Program-made: the position numbers and the translations under genes | From: Tulasnella sp. 424 | Lineage: Eukaryota; Basidiomycota; Agaricomycetes; Cantharellales; Tulasnellaceae | Direction: 5' to 3' | DNA length: 64,000 nucleotides | NCBI GenBank assembly: GCA_019633425.1 | Contig: WSUB01000065.1 | Location: 124,001-188,000, forward strand | Shown: positions 1-11,419 of the stretch, piece by piece | How positions within the stretch are numbered: the stretch's first letter is position 1 | Layout: every line of letters begins with the position of its first letter | Notes under the pieces: model-generated | The model's input: only the letters and a program-made list of their open reading frames with translations | The model's database searches: none | Told to the model about the DNA's origin: nothing

Positions 1-715
1 AGCCGGACACGGCATGGGGTGAACGGCCTAACACACAAGCGAGAGCGCTAATCTTCCGGCAGAGAACACGGCGGCAGTGTGTGAGAAACCGCAGGCCATG
101 TTCGGGATGCTAGCCGAAACACGATGCGATCATCCCCTGTTAAAATTTCCTCATCGGTCTGATCTCCGCTGAGAACTACATATGTTTTCCGAATTCAAAC
201 GCGTCCTGGGCACGGGCGGTTCTTTCTCACTCTTCCGCCGCGTGTTCCGGTTCCGCACATAACCGACCTCCCCTTGTGCCGGAGCTTCCCTCACTTCTTG
301 CACACGTCGTCACCCTGCTTCAAGAAATACCTCGACTGACCCTCCGAGAACATGACCCTTCAATTTTACTGCGGACAGCCCAGGACTCCCGATACAGGAA
401 AGTGATTGCGGTGCGAGCAGATAGAGGGTCTGTAGTTTGAAGTGCAACGCTTCTGGTGGAATTCTGCGTCGAAAATACGCGGAAGAAGTCGAAGTCGGGC
501 GGTGTTGGCAAAAAATGCGCATTACCAATTGGAAAATGAGGGAATTAGGTACGTTGTGTCGTTGAATTTAAAAAGCGCCAGAATGCGCTCACTTTGAGTC
601 TAAGTATCAAGAACTCTTCGCCTCTCTCCTCCGTTCTTCACAGAGTGTTTGGCTCATAGCCCTATCATCCCACTCTCTCCTTGACCATTTTCAACCTTAT
701 AGAACTTGACTCGAC
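1..715. other. Left-edge non-coding stretch
   Basis: I recognise no gene here. Short open frames on both strands lack family resemblance, and some lack an ATG. The last ~100 bases, pyrimidine-rich and ending at the ATG at 716, are probably the promoter and 5' leader of the kinase gene that follows. Confidence 0.4.
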
Positions 716-3700
716 ATGGCGGACAGCTTCTCAACTCAGTCCACGAGAACTGAAAGCCAAAGCAAGGCTGTAAGTCTTCCCCATACAGAAAGGCGGAGGT
801 AGGCGCTGACGCGGGACCTCGAAGCGGGAGATTCTCAACGGGCTGTTCTGGCGCCGAATCGATTCCAGTACAATCAAAATGATAGACTCCAAACCATGTG
901 CAAAAGGCGGACAAGGGACTATTGTCGTCGGAACTAGAATTGCTCCTGAAGAAGTTGGCACATGGGTGCCTGAGCAACTCCTGGAAAGGTTCCTTGAGAG
1001 CAAATTAGCAATAAAGAAGCTCGAATGGAATCGCGAGAATGCCGAAGCGTCAGCAAAGTTTTTCAATGTATGTTTGCCTTCATGTGTTGCTCCCACTATT
1101 CTAATTCCCCCCCACACCCCACCAGTCTTTTGTCAATGAGGTCAGCATAATGGCGAGCCTTTCTCACCCCAACATTGTCGAATTCGTCGGGTTTGTCGAG
1201 GAAATGGAAAAGGGCGACGCTTGGATCGTTTTACCTTGGGAACCAAACGGAAACGTTCGAGAGTTTCTGGCGTCAGGCGAGTGGGACATTCCCGAACGTT
1301 TGTCCTTGGTGAGCGTGTATCGTCTGGACTTTTAATGGTGAAAGATATTAACGAATGATGGACTTAGATTCAGGATGTAGCCAATGGGGTGGAGTACTTA
1401 CACACGAGACAACCTCCGATCTGCCACGGCGACCTCAAGTCGGTGAGTCCGTCAGNNNNNNNNNNNNNNNNNNNNNNNNNNNNNNNNNNNNNNNNNNNNN
1501 NNNNNNNNNNNNNNNNNNNNNNNNNNNNNNNNNNNNNNNNNNNNNNNNNNNNTGTAGCCAATGGGGTGGAGTACTTACACACGAGACAACCTCCGATCTG
1601 CCACGGCGACCTCAAGTCGGTGAGTCCGTCAGCTGTCGTTAGAGATGTTGTGCACTCTTTAACCGGTGTATCAGTTAAACATCCTAGTCAATTCCTTATA
1701 CCACGCAGTCATCACGGATTTTGGGTCCGCCCGGACTACAGGAAGCGTGGACGCAACAACAGAAGACCGTGGTCCAGAGCCACTGCGCCAAATAAACGTC
1801 GAAGACCTCGTCGAAGAATTGATATCTCCAAAAATCAAATTCGACCAATCCTCCTTGTCGCTGACTTTAACGGGAGCTGGGTATTCCCTGCGGTGGACAG
1901 CCCCTGAGGTGCTGCGCGATGGGCCCGGGGCCCAGGATTTACGCAGCGATATGTGGGCACTGGGTTGGATCTGCTGGGAGGTAAGTACGCTCTGGATGGA
2001 GGATCTTCGCCGCCCTTTGGTCACGTATAGGACTATCCTTTAGATCTTCACTGGTAAAATCCCGTTCCAAGAACTCAGAGTCGACAGCGTGGTTATATCA
2101 AACGTTATAAAGGGAAAGTTGCCAGCGATTCGGGCGGAAGCCGACCTGTCCCATGTTCTCAAGCTGTGCAGTTTAATGATGGATTGTTGGATGTCGAAAC
2201 CAGGGGAGAGGATAGATGCTTCGACATTTCGGCGAAAGGTTCGCTTCATGGTGAGTGAATTTATGGCCATGGATGACAAGGTCGCCGATTATTAAACGAG
2301 CTGCGCATCAGCCATCAGAGACCCCTTCGGTCGGTAGATCTGGTGGTGCGAAGGTACGGTCCGCATCGTTGTTGTGTCAGCTAGGCGCCATGTATCGGCT
2401 TCAGGATAATACCGGGGAGGCCGAGTCCCACTACCAATCTGCCATCGAGGTTGCGACTCGAACGAAGGACGACATGGCGAAGGCGAGCGCGCTGGGCGGT
2501 CTTGGACTGGTCTACTCTGCCCAATCGAGGGACGAAGAAGCCGGGAAAGCGTGGGAAGAAGCTCACGAGATCTCCTCTCGCATCGGGAACGACATGGGTA
2601 CGGCGAACGCGTTGCTCGGCCTGGGGAGGAGCTATCGCTCTCAGTCGAAGAATCAACAGGCGGAGAAGGCTGCCATGGAAGCGCACGCAATCTACTATCG
2701 CATTGGGGACGACGTGGGTGCGGCGAACGCATTGCACGATCTGGGAGAGCTCTACCGCGCTCAGTCGAGGGGTCAAGCGGCGGAGAAAGCTTTCATAAAA
2801 TCGCACGAGATCAACTCTCGCATCGGGAATGACCTGGGTGCGGCGAACGTATTGAACAGTTTGGGAGAGGTCTACCACACTCAGTCGAGATATCGAGAGG
2901 CGGAGAAGGCTTACATGGAAGCCCATGAGATCCACTGTCGCATCGGGAACGACATGGGTGCGGCAAACGCGTTGCTTGGCCTGGGCAGTAGCTATCGCGT
3001 TCAGTCGAAGATTCGACAGGCGGAGAAGGCTTTGATGGAAGCGCACGAGATCTACTCTCGCATTGGGGACGACCTGGGTGCGGCGAACGCGTTGTTCGGC
3101 CTGGGAAATATCTACCGCGCTCAGTCGAAGAATCTAGAGGCGGAGAAGGCTTTGATGGAAGCGCACCGGATCCACTCTCGCATCGGGAACGACCTGGGTG
3201 TGGCGAACACGTTGCACTGCCTAGCTCATACCTATCATGCTCAGTCGAAGAATCGAGAGGCGGAGAAGGCTTTTCTGGAAGCGCACGAGATCCACTCTCG
3301 CATTGGGCACGACCTGGGTACGGCGAACGCATTGGACGGTCTGGGGAATCTCTATCGCCTTCAGTCGAAGAATCCACAAGCGGAGAAGGCTTTCACGGAA
3401 GCGCACGAGATCAACTCTCGCATTGGAGACGACCTGGGTGCGGCGAACGCGTTGTGCGGTCTGGGAGAGCTCTACAGCGCTCAGTCGAGGTATCGAGAGG
3501 CGGAGAAAGCTTTCATGGACGCGCACAACCTCCACTCTCGCATCGAGTGCGACCTGGGTGTGGCGAACGTGTTGCTCGGCCTGGGGAATATCTATCGCGC
3601 TCAGTCGAAGAATCGAGAGGCGGAGAAGGCTTTTATGGAAGCGCATCAGATCCACTCTCGCATCGGGGACGACCTGGGTGCGGCGAACGCGTTGCTCGGC

Positions 3701-4810
3701 CTGGGTCATACCTATCGTGCTCAGTCGAAGACTCTGGAGGCGGGGAAGGCTTTTGTGGAAGCGCACGAAATCCACTCTCGCATCGAGAGCGACCTAGGTG
3801 CGGCGAACGCGTTGCACGGTCTGGGAGAGATCTACCGTGATCAGTCGAGGTATCGAGAGGCAGAGAAAGCTTTCATGAAGGCGCACGAGATCCACTCTCG
3901 CATCGTGGACGACCGGGGTATGGCGAACGCGTTGCTGGGCCTGGGGAACACCTATTGCGCTCAGTCGAGGAATCTTGAGGCTGAGAACGCTCTCAACGAC
4001 GCTCACAAGATCTACTCTCGCATTGGCGACGCCTCCGGTACCGGAAACGCATCCCGTAGCCTCGCAATTCTCTATAGCAACCAGAACAGGCATGACGCTG
4101 CCGAGGCGTCCTACCGCCAAGCAATTGCTTCTTATGATCCGGCTGACGCGGGTGGCAGCAGAGCCAGAATGCTAATAGTCCTTGGGGGAGAGTATCACGC
4201 TCGGTGCCAATACTCCGACGCGGAGGAGGCTGTCAACGAAGCCCTTGCCATATGTATCAGTATCGCCGACGAAGAAGGTCAAGCCCTTGCTTCGTCGCTC
4301 TTGGCACCGATCCTCTGGTCTCAATCACGGCATAGCGAAGCAAAAGAGGCCCTCATTCAAGCCGAAGCTGCATTTGCCCACATTGGCGATGACGGAACTC
4401 GCGCAGCGATTTTAGATCAGATTGGCGACATCCACCTCGCTCAGAGCAAGCATGACGAAGCAGAAGAGTGTTACCGTCTCGCTCAGGCGATATTCTCGAG
4501 TCTGGACGATGTTCGCCGCGAAGCTACCGAGTTGCTCAGTCTTGGGGCGTTGTACAATCGTCAGGATCGATATGACGAGGCAGAGGAGTGCTTCGTTGAA
4601 GCGCGCGTCGCCTATGCTAGGGTCGTCGACGAGGAGGGTGAAGCAGAGGCCTTGGGTGGGCTGGCGATAGTACATGCATTGCAACGCAAATTTGCTGATG
4701 CAAGAGTGGCTTGCATGGAAGCTCAGAAAATCTACGCGCAGATCGGTCGGCCGATGAGTAGGATGTGTGCAAGGGCTTGGGGACTTCTTCTAGCTTCGGA
4801 AAACCCGTAG
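716..4810 (+). CDS. TKL-like protein kinase fused to a long TPR array
   Basis: Predicted cytoplasmic signalling kinase with a C-terminal protein-interaction scaffold. Exons that keep phase: 716-769, 825-1067, 1126-1308, 1374-1442, 1675-1980, 2044-2250, 2312-4810, about 1,186 aa. The kinase domain shows a glycine loop (GGQGTIV), the ATP lysine (LAIKK), an alpha-C glutamate (NEVSIM), a catalytic loop HGDLKSLN with Arg replaced by Gly, DFGSA, and TAPE. The remainder is roughly twenty 40-residue TPR units; those in 2581-4020 are nearly identical. The start was chosen by alignment with the paralogue at 51391, which has the same short Ser-rich first exon. An N gap duplicates the catalytic-loop exon (see separate entry); the real gene should have it once. 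The domain order is clear; the ligand or pathway is unknown. Confidence 0.85.
1376..1632. other. Assembly gap flanked by an exact 80-bp duplicate
   Basis: Positions 1456-1552 are N. The 80 bases before the gap (1376-1455) and the 80 after it (1553-1632) are identical, covering the catalytic-loop exon and the start of its intron. This is what a scaffolder leaves when two contigs that overlap by 80 bp are joined with Ns. The second copy (exon part ~1551-1619) should not be counted as a real exon. Confidence 0.9.
2581..4020 (+). repeat. Twelve 120-bp tandem TPR-coding repeats in perfect register
   Basis: Within the last exon of the kinase gene, twelve consecutive 120-bp units run without a single indel. 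Each codes for a 40-residue TPR with the pattern GLGxxYRAQSK..EAEKAF.EAHEIHSRIG.DLGAANAL. Neighbouring units differ mostly at a few variable positions. Units before 2581 and after 4020 belong to the same series but are clearly diverged. Confidence 0.9.
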
Positions 4811-5989
4811 GATCGCTATGAGCAGGTCTATTCGGATCGTCACTAGTGCGGACTGCTTTGTGATCAGGTGCGCATCCGTGTTGCAAACAGTGATCTTCTG
4901 CTTTTGGGACTAATGACAGTCGTTTCCAGGGGATTTCTCCAGTTCTTCATGCAATTTCCCTGACAGTCTCGTCTAACGCGCCCTCGTTTGCAATATTGTT
5001 GCGCATGTGTTCTTTGTTCGTATGTCGCTCTTTCTCCCCAGTTTTTTTGGCCATCTCCACGTGCACTTGTTATCCTATTATAATTACCTCTTCTTGAACT
5101 CAACAATTTTTCTCGCCCCCCTCAACCTTCACTTCCTACCTTGGCGACTTTTTCACGTGTGATATATATTCCCGGGCGTAGGTGGCGCCATCGTTCATTG
5201 TACAGTACCCCTTCTCTCGTGGTGACATCATCTCTACTCGGATATTTCGACTCGCGCTGTACTTGCCCACCTTGAGATACTCACGAATCATTCAGCCATC
5301 CCTTCGCGTGCTACCGACGAGTCGAGTTGAGCCCGTGCCAATGTTTGTGCCTTGGTTTCTTCGCCGAGTCCGCTTCGCCCGCAAGTGCAGCTCTCGAGAT
5401 CTACCATGTGTTAAAGTTATCGCCCGGGTGTCGATGAGCTCTACATGAACGTCAGGGTGGGTGATGTGGACGTTTATTGAGGGACTCTCATGCCTTTCGT
5501 CGGCTGCGGCCAACGTATCCTTCAGCAAATCCCTGTATTGCAGACGGAAGACAACGTAGATATCATGATCGTGCCAACCTGGTTCATTTACGTCACAAGA
5601 GCTGCGGAAATGAATAAACAAGGGGAAAGGAATTGGCACAGGAATCCGCTAAGAACATCCGAAAGGAACGAGGAGTGCAGAGCAGCAACGCAGAAAGGGG
5701 AAAGTGACTTCTTTCAAACACCTAAGAACATAAACACATTCGTTCGTAATGAAATTCAAGAAGCGCAGAACTCCGGAGAAAAGAAGAAAACGTATTTTTC
5801 TGTAACAGAATAAGTTAGGAAACCAGATAGACCACTTATCGGAAGGGGGGGGGGGGACACAGTAAAGTGCATATTTCACGAATCATGATAGATCAGGTGG
5901 TGATGAACTCAGAATTGATATCGAAGGCAGGTTGGACGTCCTTCGCACCTGCTCCCACTCAGCCTCACAATACGCTTCCCGAGGCCCAC
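4811..5989. other. Intergenic region between convergent genes
   Basis: This 1.2-kb stretch separates the 3' ends of the TPR kinase (+) and RRN7 (-). I see no credible gene. A 115-codon open frame on the minus strand (5292-5639) begins with GTG and matches nothing I know. A 12-base G run lies at 5845-5856. Confidence 0.4.
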
Positions 5990-8495
5990 TCAAGCCCTGT
6001 CCCTCTCTTCGCCATCACTTAGGTCGACATCATCGTCTTCATATCCACTTCTAGCTTTGCTTCGATTTTTCTTTGATTGAGCCTTGATAGCTGCATCCCA
6101 CTTGAGCAACCGCCTTTCGTACGTGTCGACCAGCGCCGCTACGTCCTCTTTCCCAACGCCGACCCACTTCGCAGCCACCTCAAGAACAAGCTCGTATGGA
6201 TGGGGGAGGCTCCCTAAGATGTCGTGGCTGTTGAACATGGTGTACAAAGCCGCAGGAGGAATTGGATTTGCGTTTGAAGGGCTGGGAGTCCGGGATTGTG
6301 GGGTCGCGCGCCCACTTGATGTTGGGCGAGTGGAGGAGCCAGGAGAGTTCTCGCTTTGAGGGACTATAGGGTTTCTCCAGAGTCGCTCTGACACTGCGGG
6401 TAGGTCTTCGCCCCAAGCAGGTTTACGAGGTACGTCTTCTCGTCCCTGCAACGAGTATTGTTCCATGATGAGGCTGTAATCCGGAACCTTGCGTTTATCT
6501 AGGACATAACTTTGTTGTTAATCGTTTTATTCGATCCGTGTAAGAGGAAAAACCAACCGTTTACGTCCTTCCACGGTTTTCTGTCGCTTCTCAGTAGTGC
6601 CGTTTCTGCGAAGTCCATGTAGTCGTCGATCTCTGTTTCGTTCAGATCCAACACACTCCTACATTTAGGGGAATATATTATAATGGTGTTCGATGAATCT
6701 GCTTCGCACCGCACCTATCGGAAGTGCTGGAGAGAAAGGCAGCACGACTTTTCTTCTGTCCATCCATGGAAGTTCTTAAGGTCTTAAGGAACTCTTCGAC
6801 ATCGGGAAGGGAAGTCGCGGGGTCTTCAGGGTTGGTCGGATGCCTAAGAGGAGAAACAGCAGCGTTAGTATGCAAGCTGATCTCCAGTCCACGGAGAAAC
6901 ATACCTCGGTCCTCGGTTATCCAGGCCGTAAACCATCTTCAGCACGACGATTATAGCGCACACGACACTCAGCTCTGGGGGCGCGTTATCTCCTTTGAGT
7001 ACCAAGCCGTCTTTTCGACGAACTCTGGTAATTTTCGGGGCGAGAGCGCGGCTCAGGGTAAATGGAATTTCGAGTGCTGCACAGAGAACTCTGGACAACG
7101 CGTAGAGCGTTGCTAGGCAGAGAATAAGCTCCCGTGCAAGCAAAGCTGATTTGGAATCGAGGCTCACCGTTTCCATGAAATTGCCTCACGCTGCGCCACA
7201 GGACTGGAGGAAAGTTGGATCGCGGAACGCAAACGCCGTAGCGACGATACATGTTCCGAGCGAGACGGGAGGCTAGACGATGCAAGCGTACTGTTGTGGG
7301 AGGAAACTGTGACACAACAACTATTAGTCTTCCCAGAATTCAGGGGAAGGATAGAGCAAATACCGAAGGACTCAAAGCACTCCAAGTTTGAGATGTCAGT
7401 GGTGCTAGCCACGTCTTGTCCAGGAGCCTTAACGTCTCGAGATAAGGCAGTTCATAGCTCTCAATCAACCTGATGAAGTCCATATAAATAACCGGTATGC
7501 GCAACATCCAGCATGCAACGACTAGGACAGCGATGTTGGCTGCTGGGGACCCATAAATAGCTTTTTGGCCGAAAATAGCACGTTCTCTGCGTTTCCGCTT
7601 GCCTTCCGGTTCACTCTCGCTTGAAGTCGACTCCGTGTCTGAGTCTGAGATCTCGCGCAGTAGCTTCGCCAATTCAGGGTCTGGGTCGAGCTGCCTACTC
7701 GTTTTCGAGGATGACGGGTCTTTGTTCTCATCGGATGAGCTTTCTGATGATGAGGAGTGCTCCCGTTGACCAGTCCGGTCGGAGCTGCTGGGACCAGATG
7801 ACTCCGATCGCGCCCCAGCTTTACCTCCAGGTGCGGTTGAGGCTTTTGGGTCTGTGGGTGGCTCGGCGCCATTGCCATCGTTGGTTTCTTCGTCTGGCGT
7901 ATCGTCATCATCAGGCCGGAAGAGGATCGGGGCCGCGACAACGGGTTCGGGGAGAAGCAATAGATGATAGGTCCAGATATCTCGACAAATTGTCTAAGGT
8001 GCCGTCAGAAGAGCGTGCATGTCTCTCGCGAAATGCTTGACGGACCTCAAACTCGGTCTGTGGTAACTTCCACAGCCTCACCAGAGCTTGAATCTGAAGC
8101 CTGAGAACAAGCTGTTGGGTCTGTATATAAAAATATCTCGCTTTGGGTCCGTAGAGGTCTAAGCGAGCAATATGCCGTCAGTTGACCCTTCTGTCTCGGT
8201 CCTGATACGTGATGACTTACGGACAGGGTCTACTTCCGATTTTCGTGGCTTGCGAACTCCTCTCTTTCGATTAGTCTTCTTTCGTTGGGTTAAAACCGTC
8301 ATCCCCTCTGCATTGTAAGCAACTTCATTGACTTCATGTCTGTAGTTCTAGCCTCAAGCTTATTAGTGAGCTGGAAACCAATGGTAGGTAAAATTTTCTT
8401 ACCTGATCAATGTGACCTTCCCCGCAGACGATACTCCCTTCTCCAGCGTATCGCCATTTTTTCGATCCACAGATAACGCATGGACTGCGCGCCAT
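5990..8495 (-). CDS. RRN7: RNA polymerase I initiation factor Rrn7/TAF1B
   Basis: TFIIB-like subunit of the Pol I core factor, acting at rDNA promoters in the nucleolus. Nine exons from 8495 down to 5990: 8495-8403, 8347-8221, 8158-8046, 7993-7364, 7306-7168, 7145-6905, 6843-6715, 6658-6558, 6498-5990, about 693 aa. The first exon is the Rrn7-type zinc ribbon (CVICGSKKW, then CGEGH). Next come the conserved YGPKARYF and CRDIWTYH segments, a long acidic Ser/Asp/Glu linker, then cyclin-fold pieces (RNMYRRYGVCVPRSN, VVLKMVYGLD). The tail is acidic (DDDVDLSDGEE). All splice phases fit, but the join between exons 5 and 6 needs a 22-nt intron, so a small indel in the assembly is possible. Family assignment rests on the zinc ribbon plus the cyclin motifs. 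Confidence 0.85.
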
Positions 8496-8709
8496 ACCTC
8501 GCGGACTCCGAAAGTGGGGGAGTGGTCTCGGAGGAACGTAAAAGAGCCGAGGATAAATGAGCACGTGATCTTTCCTTGGCTCGCGTGGCACGGCCGCCGG
8601 CCGCTGGTCAGGATGCCGAGACCGAGATATCCGAGCCCATACATAAACCCCCACCAATGTCTCAGATCGCAGGAACGACATTCCGCTCCTCTCCAGTCGT
8701 TCGTCAGCC

Positions 8710-10313
8710 ATGCCAACTCTGCGGCTATCCCCAAGAAAGTCGCCGCTGCTGGCACTCTATCTCCTGAGCGTCCTGATCCCTATGGTCGCTGCTGCCCGAG
8801 ATAGTAAATTCTGTGCCCAGGATCCGTTTTTGGATCCGAAGAACGATCTTTGCAATCCACTCAGGTAATACGTTGTGCATTTACCGTCATGAAGGGCTCT
8901 AATTCATTTTCAATCCTCTCCCTCGCAGGTATATCGCTTCCAACACCCTCACTTCGGTAGCCCTCGCATGTTTCGCTGCGACGACCGCTACTCTCTTCTG
9001 GAGTATGTACCTCTGGGGTGCCAAGGTATCATTGATTCCATAGCGTTCTCTACCTTTTGCTAAAAATTTGCCCAAGTTTATGCTATGCATGCCCATTGGT
9101 GGAGTCGCATATTGCATCGGTCTAGCGTTTAGGTATGGCTTGCACACCAAACCGCAATCCACAGGTGCGTCTTCAGCTTTGACCAAACGACGAAGTTTTT
9201 TTCTCACAAAATGCGTGGCTCCAGGCATCTACATCGGGGAATATCTTTTCGTCGTCCTCTCCGTGAGTTCAACGTCCGGATAATTCGAAGCCGCTTTCAG
9301 TGTCTTACGTCATTCCCACTACGTGTTGCCCAGCCTTGCGCGTTTATTGCCGCTGGTACGTTACTTTCTGTGATCTGCTGCCGAGCCGACCAAGATATCT
9401 CTGACCGGATAATTCTCCAGTCTACGTATTGCTAGGCCGCCTCGCGGGCCACCTCAACACTGGAGAATACCTCCTTGTCCGTCCTCACAGGGTCACGGTC
9501 GTCTTCGTCTCCTCAGACATTGTCACGTTCCTTATTCAAGCCGCTGGTGGCGGTACATCTACTAGTCAAGTCACGAAAACTCGTAATCTTGGGCAGAAGG
9601 TCTGGCAACTCCATCGCCGGCCACCCATTACTGCGTATCCTAACCGTACTATTCGCCGCCCTTCAGCTCTTCCTCGTCGGCCTAATTCTCCAGCTCGTTT
9701 CTTTCTTCTTCTTCACCACGCTCCTCATTTCCTGGACTGTCAAGGTGTACAAACACAAGCCTGCACTCTGGACAAAGGACCAACGTGAGGGCAAACCCTG
9801 GTACTTGGACTGGAGGGCCTTGCTCTTCGCCATGTACATTAGTTGCGCTGGTATTCTTGTAAGCTCCCTCCTCGTTTCTGCTTCCGGATTGTCAGTAACT
9901 GATGAACGCTCCTGTTCAAGGTTCGTTCCTTCTATCGTGTAATCGAAATTTCTCAAGGGTACCATGGTCATCTCGCCACAGAAGAAGGTTTCTTCTACAC
10001 GTTGGACTCCCTTCCACTTCTGTTTGCCATTGGGGTATGTATGATTGCCTGCTTGGCCCTGGCTATTTGAACATGTTGCTGAAGTGACTTGTTTTCGTAG
10101 GTCTACGTCGCCTTCTGGCCTGGTCGCTTCCTTTCCTCTACGCCCTTACACCACGCCGTCGATGCCGAAGCAAACCTGCCCAACAAAGCTGATGCTGTCT
10201 TGGCTGATGACACGCTGGAACTCCAAGGAAGACCAGTTCCACCACGACGACTTGACACAGCAGAAACACTGAATTCGGGTGCAACTCCTGTCGGTAGCCG
10301 CACGCACGAATAG
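8710..10313 (+). CDS. RTA1-like seven-transmembrane protein
   Basis: Member of the fungal RTA1/RTM1/RSB1 family, plasma-membrane proteins linked to sterol or sphingoid-base stress and drug tolerance. The ATG at 8710 opens a hydrophobic N-terminus followed by a lumenal segment (CAQDPFLDPKNDLCNPL). Spliced segments then give seven hydrophobic helices. Family landmarks: GGVAYCIGLAFR, IGEYLFVVL, AAVYVLLGRLAG, SSDIVTFLIQAAGGG, RSFYRVIEISQG..G, EEGFFYTLDSLPLL, and WPGRFL. The C-terminal ~60 residues are polar, ending at the TAG at 10311-10313. Several introns are implied; exact boundaries around 9000-9460 are less certain. The transported substrate cannot be told from sequence. Confidence 0.85.
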
Positions 10314-10607
10314 AAACCATGAACCCTCCTCGTCGGATGGCCCAAGTTGACTTTGACGATCTTTTTTCGTGTGGAACATTGGCCTCGACAGACGGTATAT
10401 GGTAAGGAATATAGAACTTCCATTTTAATAACTTATTTTAGTCCGCGTAGTTATGGGGTTCCGTTTTTGTTGAAGACATAGGTTGCTGGGCAAGCCTTAT
10501 ATTGGGCAATATACGCGCGCATATCATCAGACCCCTCGTTCATCTCCATAAAAATCGGTGGTATCCCGTGACTGCGTACATATGGACTATACGATTCTCC
10601 ACCTCTC

Positions 10608-10990
10608 CTACGCCTGCACCTTCAACTTCGGAGTCCACCATTCAGCGCCAGGGAAGGAATCGGTCAACGCCACAGACATGCTCCAGCCGCAATTGTTGCA
10701 ATTAGTAGTACCCTTCTATAATCAAGCGTAGGTAATGAGCAGCAGTCCAAGTCGAGTGTGGCACATGAACTTACCGGGCAGCAACTGTTGGTCTGTGGGC
10801 AACAAACACCTTCCTTATGCCGGCAGCATGCCCAGCCGCCGGACACTTCGCAGCAGGTCTCAGAGTCTGCGCAAAACATATCTGAGTTCCCGCACCGATT
10901 AGCGGTGGTTTTTGCCGGATCGCCTTGGGGGGCAGCGGAGACCAAGAGCAATGGTGCCAAAATGAACTGTGCGATCTGGGCGAAGCGCAT
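10608..10990 (-). CDS. Small secreted Cys-rich protein, granulin-like
   Basis: The first ATG is at 10990; upstream in-frame codons are non-ATG. It opens a signal peptide (MRFAQIAQFILAPLLLVSAAP), then a dense cysteine domain with the spacing CG..DMFC...ETCCE....ACC...GVCC...NSCCP, which resembles half of a granulin module. An intron with GTAAGT donor and TAG acceptor (about 10750 to 10700) joins in phase to a short second exon with NCNNCGW, ending at 10608. Mature length is about 80 aa. Small secreted Cys-rich proteins of basidiomycetes are often effector candidates, but no function can be inferred here beyond secretion. Confidence 0.65.
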
Positions 10991-11419
10991 GATGCGAAGC
11001 AAAGACAAAAAGTAGGAGGAGAGGAAGAGCTACACGAAAAATTCCAAGTAGACTTTCTCCCCTTTATGGAGACCTATTGCCGCGCAGGGTCATCGAAAGG
11101 GAACTAAAACTTACGGCCGCGGCAGTTCTTTTAGTTCCGAGCCATGCATGTTATTCGGAGCGCCGGCTAAGCCCCAACAGTTCCTCAGAATCCCGCCGAA
11201 CAAGGTCATCTCTGACTGCGCAGTGCTGGTGAAGGATCAGCGGTCGTGTTTGTCTGTGTGGAGGAACCAGAGTAGCAAGCGCCCTCCCAAACGTCCCGGC
11301 CCGGGCGGTGCCGGCTCACTCTTTAAGCGGCCGACCCCAGAGTCAGTAAACCAATACCTCTCCGGTTCCACTTACTCGAGACTTTTCGCAGTCCATAATA
11401 TAGTAGAGACTTGAGCGCT

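Noticed and set aside
2581..4020. Regular direct repeats that could suggest a CRISPR-like array
   Set aside because: The repeat is 120 bp, coding, in frame and without spacers; the organism is a eukaryote.
2292..4120. Several 100-220-codon frames opposite or offset to the TPR array
   Set aside because: The 120-bp repeat has no stop in some alternative frames, so every repeat prolongs the shadow frames; periodic Arg/Ser content, no start context.
5292..5639. 115-codon minus-strand frame
   Set aside because: Non-ATG start, no family resemblance, isolated between convergent genes.
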